From Paenibacillus mellifer (GTDB lineage Bacteria > Bacillota > Bacilli > Paenibacillales > Paenibacillaceae), in assembly GCF_023195895.1 (NCBI RefSeq), contig NZ_JALPRK010000003.1, positions 248,001-312,000 on the forward strand: DNA of 64,000 nt, given 5' to 3'. The translations under genes were made by a program, and so were the position numbers. The notes under the pieces are model-generated. The model was given only the letters and a program-made list of their open reading frames with translations, made no database searches and was not told where the DNA came from. Below are positions 52,702-62,201 of the stretch, piece after piece (the stretch's first letter is position 1; the number at the start of each line of letters is the position of its first letter).

Positions 52702-54015
52702 TTGGCACCAACAAAACAAGGTTTAAAGATCGCCGTCATCGGCGGCGGATCTTCGTATACGCCCGAGCTGGTGGAGGGTTTTATTCGGCACCACCAAGAG
52801 CTGCCGGTGCGGGAGCTGTGGCTGGTCGACATTGAGCCGGGGCTGCGTAAATTGAACATTGTGGGCAACCTGGCCAAACGAATGGTGGAGCAAGCGGGAG
52901 TCCCGATCGAAGTCCATCTGACGACAGATCGTCGGGCGGCGATTGCAGGCGCGGACTTCGTCAGCACCCAGATGCGCGTCGGCATGCTGGACGCTCGGGC
53001 CCGCGACGAGTCGATCCCGCCGAAATACGGCGTCATCGGCCAGGAGACGACCGGCCCCGGCGGTATGCTGAAGGCACTGCGCACGATCCCCGTGCTGCTG
53101 GATGTCTGCCGTGACATCGAGGAACTGGCGCCAAACGCCTGGCTGCTCAATTTCACCAACCCGGCGGGCATGGTGACCGAAGCGATCCTCAAGTATTCCA
53201 AGGTGAAGAGCATCGGGCTCTGTAACGCCCCGATTGGCTTGATCAAGCAGGTGTCCAGCAAATACGGCGTCGCCGCAGACCGGGTCTATGCCGAATTCGT
53301 GGGGCTGAACCATTTGCATTGGGTGTCGCGGATCGACGTGAACGGCGAAGACAAGCTGGATGAAATGCTGGCGGACACGGCCGGGTACAGCGCCAAGAAC
53401 GTGCCGGCCCGGGAGTGGAATCCGGATTTCCTCCGCTCCCTGCGTGCCCTGCCTTCTTATTATCTGAAATACTTCTACATGACCGACGCCATGCTAGAAG
53501 AGCAGCTGGAGTCCCTAAATCAGGGGCAGAATCGCGCCGAAGTCGTAAAGCGGGTCGAAGAAGAGCTGTTCGAGCTCTACAGCGATCCCGAGCTGAAGGA
53601 GAAGCCGAAACAGCTGGAGCAGCGTGGCGGTGCATATTACTCGGAAGCGGCAGTAAACCTGATGCGTTCGCTGTATAACGGCACCAACGACATCCAAACG
53701 CTGAACGTAGCCAACAACGGCATCCTCGACTTCTTGCCGGACGATGCCAGCATCGAGGTTAACTGCGTGGTTACGAAAACCGGCCCGCTCCCGCTCCCGC
53801 TGACGACCATCCCGCCGATGGCCAAGGGTTTGATCCATGCGGTCAAAACCTACGAGCAGCTCGCCATCGGCGCCGCCGTCACCGGCAGCCGGGACCTCGC
53901 CTTGCAGGCGCTGGCGCACCACCCACTTGTCCCGTCGGTCGAAGTCGCCATCAAACTGCTCGACGAGATGCTGGAGGCGAACAAGGAGTACTTGCCGAAC
54001 TTCTTCCCGCAGTAA
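52702..54015 (+). CDS. GH4 6-phospho-beta-glucosidase
   Basis: 437 residues from TTG 52702 (AGGAGTGAT upstream). An NAD+- and Mn2+-dependent family 4 glycosidase cleaving by an oxidation-elimination route. LKIAVIGGGSSYTPELVEGF binds NAD; the metal ligands are Cys in GLCNAPIG near residue 174 and His in FVGLNHLHW near 204; GQETTGPGGMLKALRTIPVL lies between. It is closest in look to the LicH/CelF 6-phospho-beta-glucosidase group. Last gene of the lacI operon; terminator at 54038. Confidence 0.9.
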   Translation: MAPTKQGLKIAVIGGGSSYTPELVEGFIRHHQELPVRELWLVDIEPGLRKLNIVGNLAKRMVEQAGVPIEVHLTTDRRAAIAGADFVSTQMRVGMLDARARDESIPPKYGVIGQETTGPGGMLKALRTIPVLLDVCRDIEELAPNAWLLNFTNPAGMVTEAILKYSKVKSIGLCNAPIGLIKQVSSKYGVAADRVYAEFVGLNHLHWVSRIDVNGEDKLDEMLADTAGYSAKNVPAREWNPDFLRSLRALPSYYLKYFYMTDAMLEEQLESLNQGQNRAEVVKRVEEELFELYSDPELKEKPKQLEQRGGAYYSEAAVNLMRSLYNGTNDIQTLNVANNGILDFLPDDASIEVNCVVTKTGPLPLPLTTIPPMAKGLIHAVKTYEQLAIGAAVTGSRDLALQALAHHPLVPSVEVAIKLLDEMLEANKEYLPNFFPQ

Positions 54016-54037
54016 ATCTCGCATAGCAACGTAACCT

Positions 54038-54079
54038 AAGAACTCCCCTCCCGTTGTTTTGGGAGAGGAGTTCTTTTTT
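54038..54079 (+). terminator. Terminator of the lacI-kinase-GH4 operon
   Basis: A 15-bp stem with one mismatch (AAGAACTCC..GGAGTTCTT) followed by T6. Confidence 0.88.
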
Positions 54080-54259
54080 GCTGCAAAAAGTGCAACATTT
54101 TTCCGGAGTTCATGCGGCACCGGCAAGAATGTTGCAGTTTGAGCAACAATTTCAGCCGATTCCTCTGCCTACGCCCCAGAATGCTGCACAAAAAGCATCA
54201 TTTCGGCTACACAACCTAGTTTTGAAGCGTATTTGTTGTACAGAATGCAACATTTCCGC
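54079..54259. repeat. Intergenic repeat cluster, type 2
   Basis: Units resembling TG-N-TGnACAnAATGCAACATTT: forward at 54079-54106, inverted at 54128-54148, forward at 54182-54206 and 54234-54259. They occupy most of the gap before the AraC gene. 54260-54462 shows no gene. Confidence 0.55.
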
Positions 54260-54462
54260 GATCTGACTCATTTCTGAGGACGGAGCTACTCTCGAGTGTT
54301 CCCTTCGGATTTTACTGAGCCATTTCGCTCACTCCATGCACTAAGCCTCCGATCCCATTCGGCCCTTTCCACCTCATTAGTACCTCTCCGGTGATCCTCG
54401 TTGTCATAGCCCCTACGGCTGCTTCCATCCGGTGAGCTGCGCGACGCTTTGAACGGCTGCAT

Positions 54463-55350
54463 TCAGCTCTTTAACGCCATATGCCCACCGCTAAACATCC
54501 GCTGCTCGCGTCGGTAGCTTTGCGGCGAGAGCGCCTTGGCCTTCTTAAACACGCGGCCGAAGTGGGTCACGCTTTGGTAGCCGACGCGGTACGCGATATC
54601 GGTCACGGGCAACTCCGTCTCGCGCAGCAGCGCGCAGGCTTCCTCGATCCGGACACGGTTGATGTAGGCGACCAACGTCAGCCCGGTGACTCTGGGGAAC
54701 ACATGGCTAAGATAGTACGGGCTCAAATGAAACCGTCCGGCCAGCTCGCCGAGGCTTAGATTCTCCTCGAAATGCGTATTAATGTAGCGGGCGACTTCGG
54801 CGATCTCCCGGTAAGGACGCTTCCCGCCCCCCTCTTCCCCATCGTGGTTCGGACGTGTATGGGCCATGCGGAGCAGGTTGAGCAGCAGCTCGGCCAGCAG
54901 CAGCCGGCCGTACTCCTCATATCCGTTGGCCTGCTCCTTCTGCTCCGCCAGCATCCGAGCCAGCAACGGCTGTACAAGGTGCTGTTCCTCGGCGTTTAAG
55001 CGCAGGACCGGGTATCGTTCAAAAAGCTGCTCCAGCTCTTCCTCCCTCCCGGGAAGCAACGTGCTCACCGCCTCCGTGCGGAAGTTTACCAAGAGCCGCT
55101 CGTGGGGCTGTGACAGCTTCCCCGAAGGCGACGTCTTGTGCAGCACATTCACCGGGATCAGCACCAGATCGCCCGCGCAAATGCGGTAGATTTGATCCTT
55201 GATGAAATAACACCGTTCCCCAGACACGAGATAATAAATTTCCCAAGCGTCGTGAAAATGCTCCCCTTCCATCGAGAACCGTCCCGGCTGCTTCGCCGCC
55301 TCGATGAACAGCATCCGGCGAATCGGTGCCAACTGTGCTTCCTGCATCAT
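54463..55350 (-). CDS. AraC-family regulator with cupin sensor
   Basis: 295 residues from the ATG doublet at 55350, after GGGAGGGAG. An N-terminal cupin (FSMEGEHFHDAWEIYYLVSG; LVLIPVNVLHKTSPSG) and C-terminal double HTH (LGELAGRFHLSPYYLSHVFP; DIAYRVGYQSVTHFGRVFKK). It is divergent from the GH4 alpha-galacturonidase gene, which it most likely activates in response to a uronide. No transporter gene is nearby. Confidence 0.88.
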   Translation of the reverse strand: MMQEAQLAPIRRMLFIEAAKQPGRFSMEGEHFHDAWEIYYLVSGERCYFIKDQIYRICAGDLVLIPVNVLHKTSPSGKLSQPHERLLVNFRTEAVSTLLPGREEELEQLFERYPVLRLNAEEQHLVQPLLARMLAEQKEQANGYEEYGRLLLAELLLNLLRMAHTRPNHDGEEGGGKRPYREIAEVARYINTHFEENLSLGELAGRFHLSPYYLSHVFPRVTGLTLVAYINRVRIEEACALLRETELPVTDIAYRVGYQSVTHFGRVFKKAKALSPQSYRREQRMFSGGHMALKS

Positions 55351-55488
55351 TCCGCTCCCTCCCCCACGCTTCCGTCTCTCAACAGCAAAAAATGTAGAAT
55401 ATATGCTCAAATTAACAAAATCCGTGCGGTAACTTTTCTATTTTTGCTCTATGTTTATTGTAACATCAATAAAGGGAGTGAACGAGCT

Positions 55489-56886
55489 ATGACAGAAGAA
55501 ACAACGGTCAAAAATTTGAAAATCGCTTATATCGGCGGCGGCTCGCGCGGCTGGGCGTGGGGACTGATGAGCGACTTGGCTTTGGAACGGGCGCTCTCCG
55601 GGCAGGTGGCCTTATACGATATCGATTTTGCGGCAGCGCAGGCGAATGAGGTAATTGGTAACCACTTACAAGATCATCCGGATGCGGTGGGCCGCTGGCG
55701 TTACGAAGCGGTGAAGACGTTGCCGGAAGCGCTAAAAGGTGCCGACTTCGTCATCATCTCCATCCTCCCCGGCACGTTTGAGGAGATGCGGTCGGATGTA
55801 CATACGCCGGAAACTTACGGCGTCTACCAATCCGTTGGCGACACCGTCGGCCCGGGCGGCGCGGTCCGCGCACTGCGCAGCATCCCGATGTTCGCGGAGA
55901 TCGCCGAGGCCATCCGCGACCATGCGCCTAACGCTTGGGTTATCAACTACACGAACCCCATGAGCGTACTGACTCGCACGTTGTACGAGGTGTTCCCGGG
56001 CATCAAGGCCTTTGGCTGCTGCCATGAGGTCTTCGGCACGCAGGAGCTGCTCACCGAAATGCTGCAGGATATGGAGGGACTCACCGGTGTCCGCCGTCAA
56101 GACATCGAAGTGAACGTGCTGGGGATCAACCATTTCACATGGCTGGATCGCGCCTCTTATCGCGGCACGGACCTGTTCCCAATCTACCGGGCGTTTGCCG
56201 AGAAATATGCCGAAGAAGGGTTCAGCGCCCATGGGCAAAAAGACCACTGGATGAACAACAGCTTTACGTCGGCGAACCGCATCCATTTCGACCTGTTCCG
56301 CCGCTTTGGCCTGATCGCTGCCGCCGGTGACCGCCATTTAGCCGAGTTTATGCCAAACACTTGGTATTTACGGAGCCCTGAGCATGTGAAGCAATGGAAA
56401 TTTGGCCTGACAACCGTGGCTTGGCGCATCGATAATCTAATGAAGCTGCACGAACGCAGCCGCAGGCTCGTTGCCGGCGAGGAGTCGTTCTCGCTCAAAT
56501 CCAGCGGCGAAGAAGGCATCGCCATGTTGCGCAGCTTGACCGGCGCCAGCGCACCGATGATCACCAACGTCAACCTGCCGAACCGCGGCCAGATGGCTTC
56601 GCTGCCGCTGAACGCCGTTGTCGAGACGAACGCCGTGTTTGGCGCGGACAGCGTTCAGCCGGTGCTGGCGGGCAGCCTGCCGGAGGACATCAACAACCTC
56701 GTCACCCGGCATGTCTACAACCAGGAGGCCATCCTCAAAGCGGCCATCCGCAAGGACCGCGACCTGGCCTTCCGCGCCTTCCTGAACGACCCGCTGCTCT
56801 CCGGCCTCACGCCGGACCAAGCCGAGGAGCTGTTTGCGACGATGTTGAACAACACCAAGGCGTATTTGCCGGGGTGGAAGCTATAG
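55489..56886 (+). CDS. GH4 alpha-galacturonidase (LplD-like)
   Basis: 465 residues from ATG 55489 behind AAAGGGAG. NAD+/Mn2+-dependent GH4: KIAYIGGGSRGWAWGLMSDL, SVGDTVGPGGAVRALRSIPM, INYTNPMSVLTRTLYEVFPG, metal-site GCCHEVFGTQ and VLGINHFTW. By memory it follows Bacillus subtilis LplD, shown to be an alpha-galacturonidase, almost block by block. It releases galacturonate from pectin fragments. It is monocistronic and divergent from the AraC gene; terminator at 56892. Confidence 0.88.
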   Translation: MTEETTVKNLKIAYIGGGSRGWAWGLMSDLALERALSGQVALYDIDFAAAQANEVIGNHLQDHPDAVGRWRYEAVKTLPEALKGADFVIISILPGTFEEMRSDVHTPETYGVYQSVGDTVGPGGAVRALRSIPMFAEIAEAIRDHAPNAWVINYTNPMSVLTRTLYEVFPGIKAFGCCHEVFGTQELLTEMLQDMEGLTGVRRQDIEVNVLGINHFTWLDRASYRGTDLFPIYRAFAEKYAEEGFSAHGQKDHWMNNSFTSANRIHFDLFRRFGLIAAAGDRHLAEFMPNTWYLRSPEHVKQWKFGLTTVAWRIDNLMKLHERSRRLVAGEESFSLKSSGEEGIAMLRSLTGASAPMITNVNLPNRGQMASLPLNAVVETNAVFGADSVQPVLAGSLPEDINNLVTRHVYNQEAILKAAIRKDRDLAFRAFLNDPLLSGLTPDQAEELFATMLNNTKAYLPGWKL

Positions 56887-56891
56887 AAAAG

Positions 56892-56923
56892 AACCGCCCG
56901 GGGGTCGCGATCCCCGGGCGGTT
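56892..56923 (+). terminator. Terminator of the LplD-like gene
   Basis: AACCGCCCGGGG and CCCCGGGCGGTT around eight bases, then TGC. The T run is short. Confidence 0.75.
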
Positions 56924-57102
56924 TGCTTGTCTGAGCCGACAATTATATGCGAAAAACCGAATCCATTTCGCCGTTTTCAGCGATTCCGACGGAATGTATT
57001 CGAATTTTCATACACATTCTCGTCTCAGAAGGTCTATCGACCCGATTCTATATGAAATATCGAATACAATTCAACGAATGAGGCCACTTTTATCGCAAGA
57101 TC

Positions 57103-57909
57103 CTACCGCTCGCTCAACACATCCCACGGCGTCGGCCGGTCGTAATACGTTTCGCACAGTTTGAACTCGCTGTCCCGGAAGAAGCAGCCGCGGTCCTCCA
57201 TGGCACCGCGCACAGACATCTTGGCCAAATCGAGCATATTGTGCTCGCGGCTAAGGTGAGCCAGGTACGTCCGCTTCAAGCGGCCGTTCAGAATCTCGCT
57301 CATCAGCTCGCCGGTCGCATCGTTGGACAAGTGGCCCAGGTCGCCGAGGATCCGGCGCTTAATGTTCCACGGGTAACGTCCCATACGCAGCATCTCGATA
57401 TCGTGGTTCGCCTCAAGCACCAGTACGTCGGCATCGCAGATCGCTTCCTTCACCTTGTCGCTGGCGTAGCCGAGGTCGGTACATACGCTTAGCTTCTCCT
57501 TGCCGTCGTAGAAGTTGTAGCCCACCGGCTCGGCGGCGTCATGCGAGATCGCAAACGACTCCACGCGGAGCGAACCGAAATCGCGGGTATCCCCGGTGCC
57601 CAGGATACAGCGTTGGTCATCCGCGAGATTTCCAATTGCTTTTTCCATGGCCGCCCACGTCTTCTCGTTTGCATAGATCGGCAGATTGTATTTTCTCGCC
57701 ACCGCGCCTAGGCCCTTGATATGGTCCGAATGCTCATGCGTAACCAGAATCCCCGTCAGTTCCTGCCCAGTCACTCCCCGCTCCATCATCAGCTCGTCGA
57801 TGCGTTTGGCACTGAAGCCGGCATCGACCATTAGCGTGACTTCCCCGTTCGCAACCAGCGTTGCATTGCCCGTCGAACCACTCGACAGCACCGAAAATTG
57901 GATCCCCAT
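57103..57909 (-). CDS. walJ: WalJ/YycJ metallo-beta-lactamase-fold protein
   Basis: 268 residues. MBL-fold with FSVLSSGSTGNATLVANGEV, metal motif ILVTHEHSDHIKGLGAVARK (HxHxDH near residue 60), LSVCTDLGYASD, VLEANHDIEML and LAHLSREHN. YycJ proteins are 5'-3' exonuclease-like enzymes linked to DNA repair and the wal operon. Starts nine bases after the walI stop and is the last gene of walR-K-H-I-J. Confidence 0.93.
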   Translation of the reverse strand: MGIQFSVLSSGSTGNATLVANGEVTLMVDAGFSAKRIDELMMERGVTGQELTGILVTHEHSDHIKGLGAVARKYNLPIYANEKTWAAMEKAIGNLADDQRCILGTGDTRDFGSLRVESFAISHDAAEPVGYNFYDGKEKLSVCTDLGYASDKVKEAICDADVLVLEANHDIEMLRMGRYPWNIKRRILGDLGHLSNDATGELMSEILNGRLKRTYLAHLSREHNMLDLAKMSVRGAMEDRGCFFRDSEFKLCETYYDRPTPWDVLSER

Positions 57910-57918
57910 AATCTCCCA

Positions 57919-58668
57919 TTACTCCTTCGTTTTCTCTGTGTTCGGACTGATGACGTCGCCGCTGATTCCTTGTACGTAGTACTCCTTGCCGCTCTCCAGC
58001 ATGAACCGCCAAGCCGGTGCGGCCGGCAGATGGGCATCCGAATCGAACACCTCGCCGTAATATCCCAGCTCCACTTCCGTAACGACCGAGCCTTCCGGCA
58101 GGAAGTTCTCGATCAGGTTGCCAAGTGCCTTCGAGGCCGAAAGCACGCGCTGTGGCTTCTCTTCCTCCGGATAGCTGATCTCGATCGCCCGACGCTGGTA
58201 CGAAATGATTTTCTGATTGCTATTGAACAGCTTTAATTCTATTTTGAAAAGCGGCCATTTTCCGTCGACCAACGGATGCAGCACAAATACGTCCGCACTG
58301 CTCGCCACCTCGTCATATCGGTAATCGCCGATGTCCGGCAGGTTGTCCTTCAGCGCAGCCGTCAAATCCCGCGGCGTAAAAATCAGCCTGCTGTCGACCG
58401 GCACCGACAGGTCGGTCAGCTTACCGGTTTGCGTATCGTCCACGAACCGGTAGGCGATCTTCGGCAGCTCCGGCGTTTCCGTCGGGATTTTGGCAAGAAC
58501 ACGAATGTTCTTCTCGTCCATCGCCTGCTGCGTATTGTTCTCCAGGGCGGTGATATCCAGGTTGGAGTCGGCCTGCTCGCGCAGATCGTTCCACAGCTGA
58601 TAACCCAGCACCAGATTCAGCAGCAAAAAAGCGTAAATCAGCACGTTTTTCGCTCGACCCCAATCCAT
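57919..58668 (-). CDS. walI: WalI/YycI regulator of WalK
   Basis: 249 residues. A short cytoplasmic start, one membrane helix (VLIYAFLLLNLVLGYQLW, residues 9-26) and an extracytoplasmic YycI/YycH-type domain (LPDIGDYRYDEVASSADVFV; FLPEGSVVTEVELGYYGEVF). In Bacillus, WalI and WalH bind the membrane part of WalK and restrain it. GGGGGATG lies before ATG 58668. Separated from walH by a repeat cluster of nearly 300 bases, which is unusual for this operon. Confidence 0.92.
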   Translation of the reverse strand: MDWGRAKNVLIYAFLLLNLVLGYQLWNDLREQADSNLDITALENNTQQAMDEKNIRVLAKIPTETPELPKIAYRFVDDTQTGKLTDLSVPVDSRLIFTPRDLTAALKDNLPDIGDYRYDEVASSADVFVLHPLVDGKWPLFKIELKLFNSNQKIISYQRRAIEISYPEEEKPQRVLSASKALGNLIENFLPEGSVVTEVELGYYGEVFDSDAHLPAAPAWRFMLESGKEYYVQGISGDVISPNTEKTKE

Positions 58669-58729
58669 GGTTCATCCCCCTTTCGTTCAGATTCAGTATC
58701 CGTCTCATGTACCGTACCGTCGCTTACCG

Positions 58730-58911
58730 TAACGGACCGTAGTGACGTTAATAGTGTATTTCCCGGCGATTTCCCAGCCTAACGGACTCCAGTGACCCTA
58801 TTCGCACTCTATCGGAACAAATTGCGCTCGACCAAGCCGAATAACGTCTCCTGGGTCCGTTAGCGCGAGGATTCCCAAAGCGTTGAGCCAATAGCGTCAC
58901 CTGAGTCCGTA
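58730..58911. repeat. Four-unit inverted repeat cluster between walH and walI, type 3
   Basis: Units of about 23 bases with pattern TAACGGACnnnAGTGACGnTA: forward at 58730-58753 and 58780-58802, inverted at 58839-58862 and 58888-58911. The layout (two forward, two inverted) equals that at 50217-50400. The whole block can fold into a long hairpin in the wal transcript. Confidence 0.65.
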
Positions 58912-58952
58912 AGAAGTAGCGTTAGTCGCAGAAGAGGCTACTAGGAATTAGG

Positions 58953-60380
58953 TTACTTGTTTGCATTTGCACCAAGATTTTCAGCAGCATCAGACCCTGC
59001 GTCAGCGCCAACACCTGCACCACCAACATCCCCGCCTGCGCCGGCACCCTCGTCCGCATCCGCTCCAGGCTTCTCCACCGCCCCCAAACTCAGCACCCGG
59101 GTCGCTCCGTTGCTGAGCTCAACAACCCACGTCGGCTTCAGCAACAAGCCTTTCTCGGTGAGCGAAGGCAGATAGGCCGGGTACAACCCGGCGATGCTTG
59201 CCTCCGCCTTAAGCGCCGCTATGCTCTCCCGCAGCGCCTTGCCGCCCGGCAGGGAGACGACTTTCTTCTCCCAGCTGCCGCCGGAGCCGTAAATCAACGA
59301 CCGCTCATAACCGGTGATCGTGCCTTGACGCATTTCAAGCGTAATCGCCCCATAATGGAATGTCGACAGGTCGATAATTGGGAAAGCGCCGAACTGCCCG
59401 GTCCCATAATATTGCTGGAACACGACCCGATGCTGGTCTTCCTCAATCCCGTCGCTCGTCTGCTCTAGCCGGTATTTCCCGTTCCACCCGCCATACTGGT
59501 TGACGAAATCAATCGCCGACAGCACGTTTTTGCTCGGACTATTCTCACCTGCCGAGGGAGCCGCCGGATCGGTGTAGTTGATCCAGTTCCGGTTTTGCTT
59601 GACCTGAAGGCTGCGTTTACTATCCGTGTAAATTTCGGAGCCGTCTTTTTCCCGGATATAACGGGTGATGCTCGGATCGAAGAACAAGCTTCGTTGCATC
59701 TGCTCCGTCGTATACAATCCTATGTTTAAGCCGGTTTCGACCAGATCGACCGGTTCCTCAGGGACGTAATAACCATCCGTCAACGTATACGGCACCCAAT
59801 TCTTGCCGAAGTCGACCTGCTGCTGCACGTCCTGCACCGTCAAGTCCGCCTTGGTCGCCTCATACACGACGTCGCCCCTCGAGCTGAAGAAGAAGACGCG
59901 CACCTGATCATCGGTTCCCGTGTTATAAATGAGCACCCGGTTAACATTCTCCGCGTCAAACAGCGGGTCCGGCGCGATCTGCATGACCTTCTGCAACAGC
60001 TCCACCGGCACGCCCCCGCCGAATTCCAGTTCCACGCCAATATCCTTGCTGCGAATGTCGGACCAATGAATATTATCGATGTCATACCGCTGAAACCCGT
60101 CGAACTGACGGCCCTTCAGCCGGTTATAGATCAAATTGTAAAACGTCGAATCCGGGTAAAACACCGTGTGCCGCTCCTCGCCCATATGCACGGCGATTTG
60201 TGCCGGAAAGAGCATCGCATCGGCCTCCAGGGTCGTCCCCATATTCTCCGTTCGGATGTAGTCGCTCTCCGATTTCACTACCGGATTACTGCCCGGTAAT
60301 TGATAGATCAGGAAATAACTCTGTACCAGGCTGCACGCGACCAGCAAGGCCAGCGCCAGCGATTTGACCCTCTCCTTCAT
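58953..60380 (-). CDS. walH: WalH/YycH regulator of WalK with low-complexity tail
   Basis: 475 residues. One N-terminal membrane helix (LALALLVACSLVQSYFLIYQ) then the YycH extracytoplasmic domain (DAMLFPAQIAVHMGEERHTV; TLTDGYYVPEEPVDLVETGL). The last 40 residues are an Ala/Gly/Asp-rich, disordered tail. The start codon overlaps the walK stop as ATGA, so translation is coupled. With WalI it tunes WalK activity at the membrane. Confidence 0.93.
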   Translation of the reverse strand: MKERVKSLALALLVACSLVQSYFLIYQLPGSNPVVKSESDYIRTENMGTTLEADAMLFPAQIAVHMGEERHTVFYPDSTFYNLIYNRLKGRQFDGFQRYDIDNIHWSDIRSKDIGVELEFGGGVPVELLQKVMQIAPDPLFDAENVNRVLIYNTGTDDQVRVFFFSSRGDVVYEATKADLTVQDVQQQVDFGKNWVPYTLTDGYYVPEEPVDLVETGLNIGLYTTEQMQRSLFFDPSITRYIREKDGSEIYTDSKRSLQVKQNRNWINYTDPAAPSAGENSPSKNVLSAIDFVNQYGGWNGKYRLEQTSDGIEEDQHRVVFQQYYGTGQFGAFPIIDLSTFHYGAITLEMRQGTITGYERSLIYGSGGSWEKKVVSLPGGKALRESIAALKAEASIAGLYPAYLPSLTEKGLLLKPTWVVELSNGATRVLSLGAVEKPGADADEGAGAGGDVGGAGVGADAGSDAAENLGANANK

Positions 60381-62200
60381 CGCGCCTCGCCTCCTTGCTT
60401 CTCTGCCGGCAGCGTAAAGGTCACCTTGGTGCCTTTGCCGAACTCCGACTGCAGAGAGATGGTACCGCCATGCGCCCGCACAATTTCCCGGGCAATGGAT
60501 AAGCCTAAGCCCGTCCCGCCCATATTCCGTGAACGCGCCTTATCAACGCGGTAAAACCGCTCAAAAATCCGATCCAGATCCTTCTTCGGAATCCCGATCC
60601 CGTTATCCTGCACCGAAATCGCCAACTGGCGATCATCGGTCAGACGTGCTTCCAGTGTGATGGTCCCGCCCTCCGGCGTATACTTCATTGCATTGGAGAT
60701 CAGGTTGTCCAGCACCTGGTCAATCTGATCGCGGTCGATCCACGCCGTATCCACATCACTGGCGATAAACAGCGTGGGCTTGATCCCTTTCTCCTGCATC
60801 TGAAAAGAAAACCGGTCCGCCACATCCTCCAGCATCTCCATCACGTTCGTTGGCTGCTTCCGCAGTTCCGCCTCTTGCGAATCGAAGCGCGACAGGTGAA
60901 GAAGGTCAGTGACGAGGCGGATCATCCGCTCGGTCTGGTTCTGAATCACGGATACGAACCGCGGCCCAAGCTCTGAATCCTCCATGGCGCCGTCCTCCAG
61001 CGCCTCGGTGTAGCTCTTGATCGTCGTCAGCGGCGTCCGCAGCTCATGCGACACATTGGCGACGAACTCCCGCCGCGACGCCTCCAGCTTCTCCTGCTCA
61101 GTGACATCCTGGAGCACCGCGATCGTGCCGATGATCCCGATTTCCCGCCGATGAATCGGCGTAAACGTGACCCGGATCAAGAATAAGTCGCCGTCGGGCC
61201 CGATATTCTCGAGGATCGTCGAGTGCATCGTCCCTTGCTCCAGCACATCCCTTTCCTCTTCCGGGAGGTTCATCAGCGACATGATATCGGCCCGGTCGAG
61301 TGCGGTATCCGGCGTCCCCAGCATTTCGCTCGCACGTCGGTTCATCAGGATGACCCGTCCCGTTTCGTCGGTCGCGATCACCCCGTCGCTCATGTTCGTG
61401 AGGATCGAAGCAAGCTTCTCCTTCTCTTCTTCGTTCTGTGCCAGCGCATCCCGCAGCCGGCTGGTCATGTAGTTAAACGCTTTGCTGAGTTGCCCGATCT
61501 CGTCATTGCCAAGCACGGGCATCTTCTGGTGGAACTCCCCCTCGGCCACCGCCGTGGCGCGCCGGGTCAGCTCCTTGATCGGCGAAGTTATCGTGTGGGC
61601 TAAGATGACGCCAAGCACCGCCGTCAGCCCCAGAGCCAGCAGGATACCGGATATAAAAATATTATTAATCCGCTCCATCGTACTGTACAACTCGCTCATC
61701 GACGCCGCGATGTAGATCGCGCCAACGATTTTCCCGCCGCTGACGACCGGCTTGGCGACAACCTTCTTCCGAACGTTATCCTCATCGATGATATATTCTT
61801 CGTTATCGCGAATGCCCTGCAAAGCCCGGCTCACGACCGTTTGCGTGTTCTTCGTGCCCACGTAATCGGCATGGGAAGGCTTGGACGTCGTCAGCACCTT
61901 CCCCCCCGCGTCGAGCACTTGAATCTCAGCCCCGCCGATATTAAACAGGTTGTTGACCAGCACGCGCAGATTCTCCATCGATTCTTCCGCCGATTCTCCA
62001 GTCACGCCCAGGTTTTGCGCCGCCAGCACGGAGAGCAGCTCCGCCCGCTCCTGCAGCTCCTTCGTGAAGTTGCTGGTCAGCGAGGTTTTCATCGCGCTCA
62101 CGAAATACACTCCGATCAGCTGCATGGCGATCAGGATGAGCAGCACGTAAATGATGATCAGTTTGGCCTGGATCGTGCGAAAAAAAGAGGGCAGATTCAT
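60377..62200 (-). CDS. walK: Sensor histidine kinase WalK
   Basis: 607 residues from ATG 62200, one base after the walR stop. Two membrane helices (about 16-36 and 185-205) flank an extracellular Cache-like domain; then HAMP, PAS (SILTNMSDGVIATDETGRVI), HisKA with the phospho-acceptor His in FVANVSHELRTPLTTIKSY, and HATPase_c (NLISNAMKYTPEGG; DNGIGIPKKDLDRIFERFYR; GGTGLGLSIAREIV). It governs cell-wall metabolism genes through WalR; essential in most Firmicutes. Confidence 0.97.
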   Translation of the reverse strand: MNLPSFFRTIQAKLIIIYVLLILIAMQLIGVYFVSAMKTSLTSNFTKELQERAELLSVLAAQNLGVTGESAEESMENLRVLVNNLFNIGGAEIQVLDAGGKVLTTSKPSHADYVGTKNTQTVVSRALQGIRDNEEYIIDEDNVRKKVVAKPVVSGGKIVGAIYIAASMSELYSTMERINNIFISGILLALGLTAVLGVILAHTITSPIKELTRRATAVAEGEFHQKMPVLGNDEIGQLSKAFNYMTSRLRDALAQNEEEKEKLASILTNMSDGVIATDETGRVILMNRRASEMLGTPDTALDRADIMSLMNLPEEERDVLEQGTMHSTILENIGPDGDLFLIRVTFTPIHRREIGIIGTIAVLQDVTEQEKLEASRREFVANVSHELRTPLTTIKSYTEALEDGAMEDSELGPRFVSVIQNQTERMIRLVTDLLHLSRFDSQEAELRKQPTNVMEMLEDVADRFSFQMQEKGIKPTLFIASDVDTAWIDRDQIDQVLDNLISNAMKYTPEGGTITLEARLTDDRQLAISVQDNGIGIPKKDLDRIFERFYRVDKARSRNMGGTGLGLSIAREIVRAHGGTISLQSEFGKGTKVTFTLPAEKQGGEAR

Positions 62201-62201
62201 T

